DNA of 64,000 bases from Paenibacillus sp. GSMTC-2017 (GTDB lineage: Bacteria; Bacillota; Bacilli; Paenibacillales; Paenibacillaceae), in NCBI RefSeq assembly GCF_016019935.1, contig NZ_JAECMT010000003.1, positions 788,208 through 852,207 of the forward strand. Reading direction: 5' to 3'. How positions within the stretch are numbered: the first letter of the stretch is position 1; every line of letters begins with the position of its first letter. Positions 17,900 through 25,567 of the stretch are shown in pieces. Under the pieces are notes generated by a model that made no database searches, was not told the DNA's origin, and saw only the letters and a program-made list of their open reading frames with translations. Both the position numbers and the translations under genes were made by a program.

Positions 17900-18787
17900 T
17901 CAAGTAAATTTTGCTGCAATTTCATTAATACATTGGCGAATGGCTGGACTTAATGCGGTTGGATCAACATGTATTAAGGAAGTTGTCCGTTTTGCATTCT
18001 CTAGTTCATGTATCGGTACAACGATAAGATCGTTATCTTGCAGCAACTGCTCGCGCATATATGATTTTGGTAGCAATGTACCTGCACGACAGGTGTGCAA
18101 TAGCCTAAGGATCGCTTCAAAGGAGTCGATTTCCATTCGAACATCTGGTGATATTTTGTACGAGTCGAACAGCTCGTCAGTCATTATTCGATACCAAGTG
18201 CCTTTGGAAAATAGTATCATTGGCAAACCGTTTAAATCTTCAATATGAAGAGATCCTTTTTCCGTAACAACATGATTACGTGGTAATACAAGGAGCAGAT
18301 GATCATCGAACAAAGGAATGCATCTGAGTGAAGAATCTTCGATGCTAGAGGCGACGATCCCGAAATCTACTTTATGTTCTCTTACATATGAAATGATTTC
18401 ATGCGTCTTGCCAGTTACAGCTTTAATATCGTATTCGGGATGTGTGGATGTTAATGATTGAATAAGGTCTGGTAGAGTTGTTTGTAATGTAGTCAAACTG
18501 GCACCAATGGTAAGCGATGTGCGACCAGATGCGGTGAATTCGGCTACAGTTCCCATATATTCTCGATGTAATTGCCGTAGTTCAAGCGCATATTCGTATG
18601 TAAGCTGCCCAATTCGAGTGAGTTCCAGCCTTTTTCCGACACGTCTAAACAATTCGACACCAATTTCTCCTTCGAGCTTAGCAATCTTTCGAGATAACGC
18701 AGGTTGGGACAAGTTAAGTAGGGCGGATGCTTTGTTCATACTGGATTGTTCTACGATTACTGTGAAGACATCAAGCTCATCGTACAT
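17900..18787 (-). CDS. LysR-family transcriptional regulator, divergent from sdhCAB
   Basis: A 295-residue regulator with an N-terminal winged helix-turn-helix (MNKASALLNLSQPALSRKIAKLEGEIGVELF, residues 17-47) and a C-terminal periplasmic-binding-protein-like effector domain. It is transcribed away from sdhC with about 200 bp between the start codons. AT-rich TTATAA-type repeats at 18817-18855 could be its own operator. Control of the succinate dehydrogenase operon is an inference from position only; the effector is not predictable. Confidence 0.85.
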   Translation of the reverse strand: MYDELDVFTVIVEQSSMNKASALLNLSQPALSRKIAKLEGEIGVELFRRVGKRLELTRIGQLTYEYALELRQLHREYMGTVAEFTASGRTSLTIGASLTTLQTTLPDLIQSLTSTHPEYDIKAVTGKTHEIISYVREHKVDFGIVASSIEDSSLRCIPLFDDHLLLVLPRNHVVTEKGSLHIEDLNGLPMILFSKGTWYRIMTDELFDSYKISPDVRMEIDSFEAILRLLHTCRAGTLLPKSYMREQLLQDNDLIVVPIHELENAKRTTSLIHVDPTALSPAIRQCINEIAAKFT

Positions 18788-18903
18788 GGTGTTTGAATAC
18801 TCCCTTATGTCGTTTTGTTATAAGAAATTATAAACAATAAGCAATTCCATTATAAGCTGAAAAAGAGTAGGATGGAAGTGTGGCAAAAATGTGTCGACTA
18901 TTG

Positions 18904-18932
18904 TTGACGGGGGTAAAGTATAGCGTTACAAT
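18904..18932 (+). promoter_or_regulatory. Sigma-A promoter of sdhCAB
   Basis: TTGACG at 18904-18909 and TACAAT at 18927-18932 with a 17-bp spacer, 57 bp before the sdhC start. Confidence 0.7.
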
Positions 18933-18989
18933 GTTGAATGGTTTGTTTACTACACAATGGGCATTTCAGTCTTGAAAGGAGAAGGAAAA

Positions 18990-19661
18990 ATGAAAGGAAA
19001 TTCGTATTTCTCGCGCAAATTGCACTCGCTTCTCGGAATTATTCCACTCGGCGGGTTCATTGTTGTGCATGGATTAGCGAACTATCAAGCTTTCGAGCGT
19101 GGACCTGAGGGGTTTGAAAAGGGTGTCAAGCTCATCAACAGCATGCCGCTAATACCACTTCTTGAAGTCTTCTTGATTTTCCTCCCGCTATTGTTTCACG
19201 GTATTTATGGCTTATACGTAGCCTACCAGTCGAACTCTAATACGGGCCGTTTTCAGTATGGTCGCAACTGGGCTTTTACAGCTCAACGCGTCACAGGTGT
19301 AATAACTTTTGTATTCGTTTTCTGGCATGTATACCAGACAAGGTTGCAGGTGTACTTAGGTAACATCACTCATGAAGAACTTGGTTCAACGATGCATCAT
19401 ATTGCTAGCAGTCCTGTTATGTTTACGCTTTATGTAATAGGTGTACTAGCAGCTGTATTCCATTTCAGTAATGGTCTATGGGCATTTCTAATTAGCTGGG
19501 GTATTACGATTGGACCGAAAGCACAACGTATTTCATCATTTATTTGTATGGGCGTGTTTGTGGTTGTGTCTGCCCTATTTATTCTTTCTCTTATTGCGTT
19601 CAGTGGCGACGAGTTCAAAGAAGCTGCAAATGCTGCACTAGCATGGACGAACATCGGATAG
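18990..19661 (+). CDS. sdhC: Succinate dehydrogenase cytochrome b558 subunit
   Basis: Membrane anchor of complex II carrying two hemes and the menaquinone site. The 223-residue protein has about five transmembrane helices and conserved heme-ligand histidines, visible in FIVVHGLANY, PLLFHGIYGLYVAY, FVFWHVYQTR and AVFHFSNGLWAF. The start is ATG 18990 with AAAGGAGAAGG upstream; the in-frame ATG at 18957 precedes the ribosome binding site. It heads the sdhCAB operon, as in B. subtilis. Confidence 0.93.
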   Translation: MKGNSYFSRKLHSLLGIIPLGGFIVVHGLANYQAFERGPEGFEKGVKLINSMPLIPLLEVFLIFLPLLFHGIYGLYVAYQSNSNTGRFQYGRNWAFTAQRVTGVITFVFVFWHVYQTRLQVYLGNITHEELGSTMHHIASSPVMFTLYVIGVLAAVFHFSNGLWAFLISWGITIGPKAQRISSFICMGVFVVVSALFILSLIAFSGDEFKEAANAALAWTNIG

Positions 19662-19686
19662 TTTTGAAGACAAGGAGCGAAGCGTA

Positions 19687-21444
19687 ATGGCAAAAAATAA
19701 AATTATCGTAGTCGGCGGCGGACTTGCCGGATTGATGGCGACTATTAAAGCAGCGGAAGCCGGCGTACACGTCGACTTGTTCTCCCTTGTACCGGTTAAG
19801 CGCTCTCACTCCGTATGCGCACAGGGCGGAATTAACGGTGCGGTAAATACGAAGGGTGAAGGAGATTCACCTTGGGAGCACTTTGATGACACGGTTTACG
19901 GTGGAGACTTCTTAGCCAATCAACCTCCAGTTAAAGCAATGTGCGACGCAGCACCAGGTATTATCCATTTGATGGACCGCATGGGTGTTATGTTTAGCCG
20001 TACATCTGAAGGATTACTAGATTTCCGTCGTTTCGGCGGTACTAAATATCACCGTACTGCATTTGCGGGAGCAACAACAGGCCAGCAATTGCTATATGCA
20101 CTTGATGAGCAAGTTCGTCGTTGGGAAGCAGCTGGGCTTGTAAATAAGTTCGAGCATTGGGAATTCCTCGGCGCTGTATTAGACGATGATGGCGTATGTC
20201 GAGGCATATCGGCACAAGATTTACGTTCGATGGAAGTGATTACAGTTCGTGCAGATGCAGTTATTTTGGCATCGGGCGGTCCTGGTATCATTTTCGGTAA
20301 AACAACAAACTCGGTTATTAATACAGGTACTGCCGCAAGTGCGGTATATCAACAAGGTGTTAACTACGCTAACGGCGAGTTCATCCAGATTCACCCGACT
20401 GCTATTCCAGGAGATGACAAGCTTCGTCTAATGTCGGAATCAGCCCGCGGAGAAGGCGGTCGTGTATGGACATACAAGGACGGTAAACCTTGGTATTTCC
20501 TTGAGGAAAAATATCCGGCGTATGGAAACCTTGTACCTCGTGATATCGCGACTCGTGAAATTTTCCATGTGTGCGTTGATGAGAAGTTAGGCATTAATGG
20601 CGAGAACATGGTATATCTCGATTTGTCTCATAAGGATCCGAAGGAGCTTGATGTTAAGCTTGGCGGAATTATCGAAATTTATGAGAAGTTTATGGGTGAC
20701 GACCCACGGAAAATTCCAATGAAAATTTTCCCGGCGGTTCACTACTCCATGGGCGGCATGTGGGTTGACTACAACCAAATGACTAACGTTCCTGGTCTAT
20801 TCGCAGCTGGTGAGTGTGAGTATCAATACCACGGTGCTAACCGTCTTGGTGCTAACTCCTTGTTATCCGCAATTTACGGCGGTATGGTTGCTGGACCAAA
20901 AGCGGTTGAATACATTAAAGGTCTTAAGAAGTCTGCTGAAGATATTTCGTCTTCTGTGTTCGATCGTGATACGAAGCGTCATACAGGCAAGTACAACAGT
21001 ATCATAGGTATGAGTGGTACGGAAAATGCTTATGTGATTCATAAAGAGCTTGGCGAGTGGATGACTAACAACATGACGGTTGTTCGTTTCAACGATAAGC
21101 TTGAAGCAACTATCGGTAAGATCAAAGAATTGAAACAACGTTATAACAACATCAACATTAACGATACAGCACAGTGGAATAATGCAGGCGTTGCATTCAC
21201 TCGTCAGCTATGGAATATGCTTGAGTTGTCCGAAGCGATGACACTTGGAGCATTGATGCGTAACGAGAGCCGTGGAGCGCATTACAAACCAGAATTCCCT
21301 GATCGTAATGATGATCAATTCATGAAATCGACGATTGCTTCATGGTCGCCAGAAGGTCCAAAAATTTCTTATGAAGATATAGATGTTAGTCTTATCGCAC
21401 CTCGTAAGCGCGATTACTCTACTGATAAGAAGAAAGGAGATTAA
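19687..21444 (+). CDS. sdhA: Succinate dehydrogenase flavoprotein subunit
   Basis: Catalytic subunit that oxidises succinate to fumarate with covalently bound FAD. Near the N-terminus are the FAD motif VVGGGLAGLMATIKAAEAG and SHSVCAQGGINGAVN with the His that bonds to FAD. The active-site arginine region HYSMGGMWVDY and the AGECEYQYHGANRLGANSLL block follow. The 585-residue length equals the Bacillus-type enzyme. It starts 25 bp after sdhC and ends 2 bp before sdhB. Confidence 0.95.
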   Translation: MAKNKIIVVGGGLAGLMATIKAAEAGVHVDLFSLVPVKRSHSVCAQGGINGAVNTKGEGDSPWEHFDDTVYGGDFLANQPPVKAMCDAAPGIIHLMDRMGVMFSRTSEGLLDFRRFGGTKYHRTAFAGATTGQQLLYALDEQVRRWEAAGLVNKFEHWEFLGAVLDDDGVCRGISAQDLRSMEVITVRADAVILASGGPGIIFGKTTNSVINTGTAASAVYQQGVNYANGEFIQIHPTAIPGDDKLRLMSESARGEGGRVWTYKDGKPWYFLEEKYPAYGNLVPRDIATREIFHVCVDEKLGINGENMVYLDLSHKDPKELDVKLGGIIEIYEKFMGDDPRKIPMKIFPAVHYSMGGMWVDYNQMTNVPGLFAAGECEYQYHGANRLGANSLLSAIYGGMVAGPKAVEYIKGLKKSAEDISSSVFDRDTKRHTGKYNSIIGMSGTENAYVIHKELGEWMTNNMTVVRFNDKLEATIGKIKELKQRYNNININDTAQWNNAGVAFTRQLWNMLELSEAMTLGALMRNESRGAHYKPEFPDRNDDQFMKSTIASWSPEGPKISYEDIDVSLIAPRKRDYSTDKKKGD

Positions 21445-21446
21445 TC

Positions 21447-22211
21447 ATGGCTGAATCGACTGTCGCTACCAAAACCGTTAAGTTTATTATCTCTCGTCAA
21501 GATTCACCGGAATCACAGTCTTACACGGAAGAGTTCGAAATTCCATACCGTCCTAATATGAACGTAATTAGCGGCTTGATGGAAATTCAGCGTAATCCTA
21601 TGAAGGCTGATGGTAACAAAACTTCACCAGTATGTTGGGATTCCAACTGTTTGGAAGAAGTATGTGGTGCCTGCTCAATGGTCATCAACGGTAAGCCTCG
21701 TCAAGCTTGTAGTGCCTTGGTTGACAAGTTGGAACAGCCAATTAAGCTAGAGCCTATGCGTACATTCCCTGTCGTTCGTGACTTAGTCATTAATCGTGAG
21801 CGTATGTTCAATGCTTTGAAAAAAGTAAAAGCATGGATTCCAATTGACGGTACTTATGATCTTGGTCCAGGACCTCGTATGGCTGAGTCGAAGCGTCAAT
21901 GGGCGTACGAGCTATCGAAGTGTATGACATGTGGTGTTTGTTTGGAATCATGTCCAAACGTGAATGATCGTAACAGCTTTATTGGTCCTGCGGCGATTTC
22001 ACAAGTGCGCTTGTTCAATGCTCATCCAACGGGCGAGATGAATCAGGAGGAGCGTCTAGATGCTCTTATGACTGACGGCGGCATTGAAGGCTGTGGTAAC
22101 TCTCAAAACTGCGTCCGCTCGTGTCCGAAGGGGATTCCGTTGACGACTTCTATCGCAGCAATGAACAAGGACACTACGAAGCATCTGTTCAAGAAATGGC
22201 TTGGTATTTAA
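21447..22211 (+). CDS. sdhB: Succinate dehydrogenase iron-sulfur subunit
   Basis: Passes electrons from the flavoprotein to the membrane quinone. Three cluster motifs are visible in order: the 2Fe-2S loop with CWDSNCLEEVCGACSMV, then CMTCGVCLESCP for the 4Fe-4S cluster, and CGNSQNCVRSCPKGIP for the 3Fe-4S cluster. The protein has 254 residues. Succinate oxidation with menaquinone is uphill, and these Firmicute enzymes depend on membrane potential. It is the last gene of the operon and is followed by a terminator. Confidence 0.95.
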   Translation: MAESTVATKTVKFIISRQDSPESQSYTEEFEIPYRPNMNVISGLMEIQRNPMKADGNKTSPVCWDSNCLEEVCGACSMVINGKPRQACSALVDKLEQPIKLEPMRTFPVVRDLVINRERMFNALKKVKAWIPIDGTYDLGPGPRMAESKRQWAYELSKCMTCGVCLESCPNVNDRNSFIGPAAISQVRLFNAHPTGEMNQEERLDALMTDGGIEGCGNSQNCVRSCPKGIPLTTSIAAMNKDTTKHLFKKWLGI

Positions 22212-22244
22212 TAAATGTCCAATCGCAGTGTGGCTGCGATTGAT

Positions 22245-22294
22245 TAAGTCTAGCACTCGATCGCAGAAGCGCGATTGGGTGTTGGACTTTTTTA
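22245..22294 (+). terminator. Terminator after sdhB
   Basis: AAGTC-AGCAC and GTGTTGGACTT arms, with an inner helix, then a T run. A second hairpin (ATCGCAG/CTGCGAT) lies just before it at 22221-22241. Confidence 0.75.
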
Positions 22295-22303
22295 AAGTAT
22301 GAT

Positions 22304-22322
22304 ATTGATAATTATTATCAAT
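22304..22322. promoter_or_regulatory. Perfect Fur-type box
   Basis: ATTGATAATTATTATCAAT contains an exact 7-1-7 Fur motif (TGATAAT-T-ATTATCA) and is a perfect 9-1-9 palindrome. No iron gene lies next to it; the nearest plus-strand gene starts 430 bp downstream. Confidence 0.75.
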
Positions 22323-22716
22323 CGTAATGGATTGGATGCTATTTGTCAATCACCTGTAAACAATTGGATTGCCGACCGTGAATCACTCGAAAAGCATTCA
22401 TTTATTGCTAAGCAAAAGGTGTTTTAAGTTGAAGGTAGTTTCATAGAGAGCTACATTTTTGTTGCTAATGGGTTGTTCGAAGAGTACAATAACAGTACTT
22501 GATACATTATATGTAAGTTTTTCCTCTACATGTTCTTCAATAACCTACTCCGGAGATTCCTTATTACAATAATCCTTCTGGTTGATATTGGGCAAACAAC
22601 TCAATTAATCCACAAACCATTCTGAGGCGCAACTTTGAATTTAACAGAAGCTGAAGCATTTGTTGTTATCCTAATTAAGGGGGTGATTAATAAAAGGCTA
22701 AATGCTGTTTTATTTA

Positions 22717-22736
22717 TTTTGTAAGGGCTTACAAAA
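22717..22736 (+). promoter_or_regulatory. cre-like palindrome upstream of the secreted paralogs
   Basis: TTTTGTAAGGGCTTACAAAA differs from the ideal CcpA site TGTAAGCGCTTACA only in the centre (GG for CG). It lies 22 bp before the first paralog start, suited to a roadblock or operator. Because the central CG is the most conserved part of cre, regulation by CcpA is uncertain. Confidence 0.4.
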
Positions 22737-22757
22737 AATGAAGTGGAGGAATGAATG

Positions 22758-23114
22758 ATGAAAAAAGTAGGGCTGGGTTTGATTGCTATTATTATGATGT
22801 TATCATTTGCAACATCTGCTTCTGCAGCGACACGAGAGTCAACCGGTACATTTACACATGCTGGTGGTACCATTTGGGTCGATTATTCTTTTTATGACTC
22901 ACATGTACATGGATTTTTGAGCGTGTCTGTTTATCGTGTAACTTCTAGCGGTGATGTGTTTGTTGGTTGGTTTTCTAGAGAAGGTGGAAGACCTGGCCAT
23001 GATATGCACAATGGTACAGGGTATGTTGCTTCTTCTCAACCAGCAGGTACGTATAAGTATGTAGCGACTGTACCAGATGCTTGGATGGGCCCAAGTTTGA
23101 GCTTCCACAATTAA
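22758..23114 (+). CDS. Secreted protein, paralog 1 of 3, unknown function
   Basis: A 118-residue exported protein with a signal peptide cut after ASA near residue 23. The mature part is about 95 residues, without Cys, rich in aromatic and beta-forming residues, with the order AGGTIWVDYSFYDSHVHG, VSVYRVTSSGDVFVGWF, EGGRP, SSQPAGTYKYV and a final FHN. This suggests a compact all-beta fold. Two related genes follow directly. GGAGGA at 22745-22750 fits ATG 22758 better than ATG 22755. I do not recognise the family. Confidence 0.8.
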   Translation: MKKVGLGLIAIIMMLSFATSASAATRESTGTFTHAGGTIWVDYSFYDSHVHGFLSVSVYRVTSSGDVFVGWFSREGGRPGHDMHNGTGYVASSQPAGTYKYVATVPDAWMGPSLSFHN

Positions 23115-23216
23115 ATGGACCAAGCTGTTTAACTTTCTGTCATAATATTAGCGATTTGATACTAAATTTAGCAGTGTCTAAAACGTATAAAACGAATTGA
23201 TATGGAGGAATGAAAA

Positions 23217-23606
23217 ATGAAAAAGTTAGGTTTAAGTTTAATCGCACTTATTATGATGTTATCAATCGCAACATCCGCTTCTGCAACACCATATTATGGT
23301 CCCGATGGTCCATATGTTCCTCAAGTTGTAACGAATACTTATAATCTTGCAGGTGGGACAATTTTCCTCGATTATTCTGCTTTTCCTTTTCGACAGCACG
23401 GATTTCTGTATATAAAAGCCTATCGGGTTACGACTAGTGGCGATGTGCTAGTAGGTTCATTTGAACTTGAAGGAGGAAGACCAAATTGGCCTATCAGTCA
23501 TAGTGGCACAGCAACAATAGCTGAGTCTCAGCCAGCAGGTACTTACAAGTTTGTGATAACTTTCCCGCCGCGTTGGATTTTAGCTAATCTGTATTTCCAC
23601 AACTAA
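23217..23606 (+). CDS. Secreted protein, paralog 2 of 3, unknown function
   Basis: A 129-residue paralog of its two neighbours. The signal peptide (MKKLGLSLIALIMMLSIATS) is almost identical to copy 3. After cleavage at ASA there is a Pro/Tyr/Gly-rich insert of about 15 residues that the other copies lack. The shared core follows: AGGTIFLDYS, AYRVTTSGDVLVGSFELEGG, ESQPAGTYKFV and FHN at the C-terminus. It lies 102 bp after copy 1, with a clear GGAGG ribosome binding site. The conserved core against variable surfaces suggests duplication and divergence. Confidence 0.8.
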   Translation: MKKLGLSLIALIMMLSIATSASATPYYGPDGPYVPQVVTNTYNLAGGTIFLDYSAFPFRQHGFLYIKAYRVTTSGDVLVGSFELEGGRPNWPISHSGTATIAESQPAGTYKFVITFPPRWILANLYFHN

Positions 23607-23641
23607 AATACTTAAATTTTTCAAAAAAGGGAGGATGAGTA

Positions 23642-24019
23642 ATGAAAAAATTAGGGCTAAGTTTAATTGCACTTATTATGATGTTATCTTTTGCAACATC
23701 CGCTTCTGCAACTAATTATTATCATCAAACTCAGACTTTTGATCTTGCAGGTGGAAATATACTTTTTGAATACGCTGTTTATGACTCTCATATAGTCGGA
23801 ACGCTATCTGTAGTTGTATATCGCGTAACTGCAAGTGGCGACGTACCAGTAGGTTCGTATTCAATTGATGGAGGACATCCATGGCAAGGTAGACATAAGG
23901 GCCAAGCATTATTAGCTACCTCTCAGCCAGCCGGTACGTACAAATTAGTATTGTCCATACCATCTGGTTGGATGGGAGGTTATATTTATATACACAATGG
24001 CAACAATCCGCCAAATTAA
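23642..24019 (+). CDS. Secreted protein, paralog 3 of 3, unknown function
   Basis: A 125-residue paralog with the same signal peptide type, ending ASA near residue 23, and the core AGGNILFEYAVYDSHIVG, VVVYRVTASGDVPVGSYS, DGGHP, TSQPAGTYKLV and IHN. It has a short extra tail, GNNPPN. The gap to copy 2 is only 35 bp, so at least copies 2 and 3 are probably cotranscribed. A strong terminator follows, shared with the convergent HxlR gene. Confidence 0.8.
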   Translation: MKKLGLSLIALIMMLSFATSASATNYYHQTQTFDLAGGNILFEYAVYDSHIVGTLSVVVYRVTASGDVPVGSYSIDGGHPWQGRHKGQALLATSQPAGTYKLVLSIPSGWMGGYIYIHNGNNPPN

Positions 24020-24055
24020 TATACTTTCAAGTGAATGAACGTAAATCAAACAAAC

Positions 24056-24082
24056 AAAAAACCGCCACTTGGCGGTTTTTTT
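24056..24082. terminator. Bidirectional terminator
   Basis: AAAAACCGCCA and TGGCGGTTTTT with a 2-base loop, placed between two convergent transcripts. Confidence 0.85.
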
Positions 24083-24091
24083 GTATGGAGA

Positions 24092-24409
24092 CTAGCAACT
24101 AGTCATCCACTTTTCTCCCCAGCTTTGGATAGACTCAATGACAGGTTTAAGATCTCTTCCTTTTGGAGTTAACTCGTATTCGATTCGAACGGGCATTTCT
24201 GGATATACTTGACGATTGACGATACCAATCGTCTCCAGCTCCTTCATTCGATCAGTCAACATTTTATCGCTCATTTCAGGAATTTGTTCTTTAATATCTT
24301 TAAATCGCTTCGGACCTCCAAGCAAGACCCGAATAATTCGTCCCGTCCACTTTTTCCCTAACAGATCAGCCGCAGCTTCATACCTTGGGCACATTGTCGA
24401 ATAATCCAA
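24092..24409 (-). CDS. HxlR-family transcriptional regulator
   Basis: A 105-residue winged-helix repressor/activator of the HxlR (DUF24) family, which often senses aldehydes or electrophiles through a cysteine. The family pattern is clear: CPRYEAAADLLGKKWTGRII, LLGGPKRFKDIKEQIPEMSDKMLTDRMKELE, and YELTPKGRDL. A cysteine lies six residues from the likely TTG start at 24409, chosen because GGGGTGA precedes it. The longer frame from 24487 has a non-family N-terminus. It lies downstream of an EamA transporter gene in the same direction, so it may be cotranscribed with it. Confidence 0.82.
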   Translation of the reverse strand: MDYSTMCPRYEAAADLLGKKWTGRIIRVLLGGPKRFKDIKEQIPEMSDKMLTDRMKELETIGIVNRQVYPEMPVRIEYELTPKGRDLKPVIESIQSWGEKWMTSC

Positions 24410-24496
24410 CCGAATCACCCCGCTTTTTGTAATTCTATTGTAGCATACGAACAAACTAAAAGTAAGTGCATATAGGTATTCCTGCACAATTGCATA

Positions 24497-25354
24497 TTAC
24501 AATCGAATTACAATTAAGCCCGCCAGCATAAACAGGTATGCGGCCCCTTGCACAAGGTTTAACCGCTCCTTAAAAAGTAAAATGGAACCAATTGCTACAA
24601 TGAGACTATTCGTAGCGAAGATGGGTGCTACAAGGTTCGCTTGACCTATGGCGAGAGCAATTGCGTAAAGTTGAAGACCACCGTAAGAAAACAAACCTGC
24701 GGCGAGTCCTAACTTAATCCCGATTCGTTTTGACTTTGCTGTAACGACTTCTTTAGTAGGGATAAAAAACCACAACATAGAAAGCGTGTACGCAACAAAT
24801 AAGATTGGCGCGCTAGGCAAACTAAGCTCATCCGTTACTTTTAGTCCACCATTACGGAGAGCGAACATAACAATGGCAAGTGCAACTAATATAAACCAGC
24901 GTTTCTCAGCAATCGTAAGTGGCTCTTTTTGCCTGTATGCAATAAGTATGACTGCGATTAAAAGAAGTGAAATACCAATTGTCTGTATGAGACTGATCGG
25001 CTCTTTATACCACCAGATCGACATCATAACAACAAGTACAATATTCATATTTGTTAGGGGTGAAGTTAAGCTTGCTGGGCCATATTGCAATGCTTTCATA
25101 AATAGTGAATTACCCCAAGCAGAGCCTATGCCGATTATTACTCCAGCGACCCAAATACGAATATCCAAAACGAAAGCAAAGCTGCCTTCAATGATTGAAT
25201 GGATACAAAATCCAAGCGCTCCAGAAGCGTAAAGTGCGAGTAATAACATTCGGGTAGAGCCGCCCTGCATTTGTGATACTTTCATCCACCAGCCTGCTAG
25301 TCCAAATATAAGTGCGCTTGCTAAAGCAGTTATTAACCACATTGATGTCCACAT
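24497..25354 (-). CDS. EamA/DMT-family transporter
   Basis: A 285-residue membrane protein with about ten hydrophobic segments in two repeats, the architecture of drug/metabolite transporters that export small metabolites. The second EamA repeat shows GLQLYAIALAIGQANLVAPIFATNSLIVAIGSILLFKERL near residues 225-265. The substrate cannot be predicted. The likely start is ATG 25354 or ATG 25342; the weak GTAGGG upstream does not decide between them. A TATAAT-like -10 lies near 25420 on this strand. An HxlR regulator gene follows. Confidence 0.82.
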   Translation of the reverse strand: MWTSMWLITALASALIFGLAGWWMKVSQMQGGSTRMLLLALYASGALGFCIHSIIEGSFAFVLDIRIWVAGVIIGIGSAWGNSLFMKALQYGPASLTSPLTNMNIVLVVMMSIWWYKEPISLIQTIGISLLLIAVILIAYRQKEPLTIAEKRWFILVALAIVMFALRNGGLKVTDELSLPSAPILFVAYTLSMLWFFIPTKEVVTAKSKRIGIKLGLAAGLFSYGGLQLYAIALAIGQANLVAPIFATNSLIVAIGSILLFKERLNLVQGAAYLFMLAGLIVIRL

Positions 25355-25449
25355 CCCTACATTTGTTACACAATTGAAATGATATTGTTACTCCATTTTC
25401 ACATGAAAGGGATATTATAATAAGCAAGACCCCCTTTTAATATAACTCT

Positions 25450-25480
25450 TGGGACCTGCCACGTGCGGGTCCACTTTTTT
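25450..25480 (+). terminator. Orphan plus-strand terminator hairpin
   Basis: GGGACC and GGTCC arms around CACGTG, followed by seven T on the plus strand. There is no plus-strand coding gene upstream within 1.4 kb, so it could end a short untranslated RNA. Confidence 0.5.
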
Positions 25481-25524
25481 TGCCCTTAACAACCAATATC
25501 GTCACAAGTAACTTATTCCACACA

Positions 25525-25556
25525 TAAAGAGAGGAGGAACGTTAAGTTCCCCCTCG
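25525..25556 (-). terminator. Terminator after the PHP phosphatase gene
   Basis: On the minus strand, GAGGGGGAAC and GTTCCTCCTC form a 10-bp stem with one mismatch, followed by TCTTT. Confidence 0.65.
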
Positions 25557-25567
25557 ATAACATCTAC

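Larger units (their letters stand above)
22295..22744. other. Gene-free region with orphan Fur box
   Basis: About 450 bp between sdhB and the secreted paralogs. It holds a perfect Fur box (22304-22322) and a cre-like palindrome (22717-22736). Short open frames exist on both strands (for example 22299-22427 plus, 22398-22544 minus), but none has a convincing ribosome binding site. They may be remnants of a decayed gene. Confidence 0.5.

Noticed and set aside
18815..18858. CcpC-type ATAA-N7-TTAT site between the LysR gene and sdhC
   Set aside because: Half-sites are present but the spacings are 4 and 9, not 7; the regulator is not clearly CcpC.
22299..22427. 42-codon plus-strand frame over the Fur box
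   Set aside because: Chance-length frame without a ribosome binding site; the Fur palindrome lies inside it. Might be a gene remnant but cannot be supported.
22398..22544. 48-codon minus-strand frame after the Fur box
   Set aside because: No start codon with a ribosome binding site directly after the upstream stop; too short to separate from noise.
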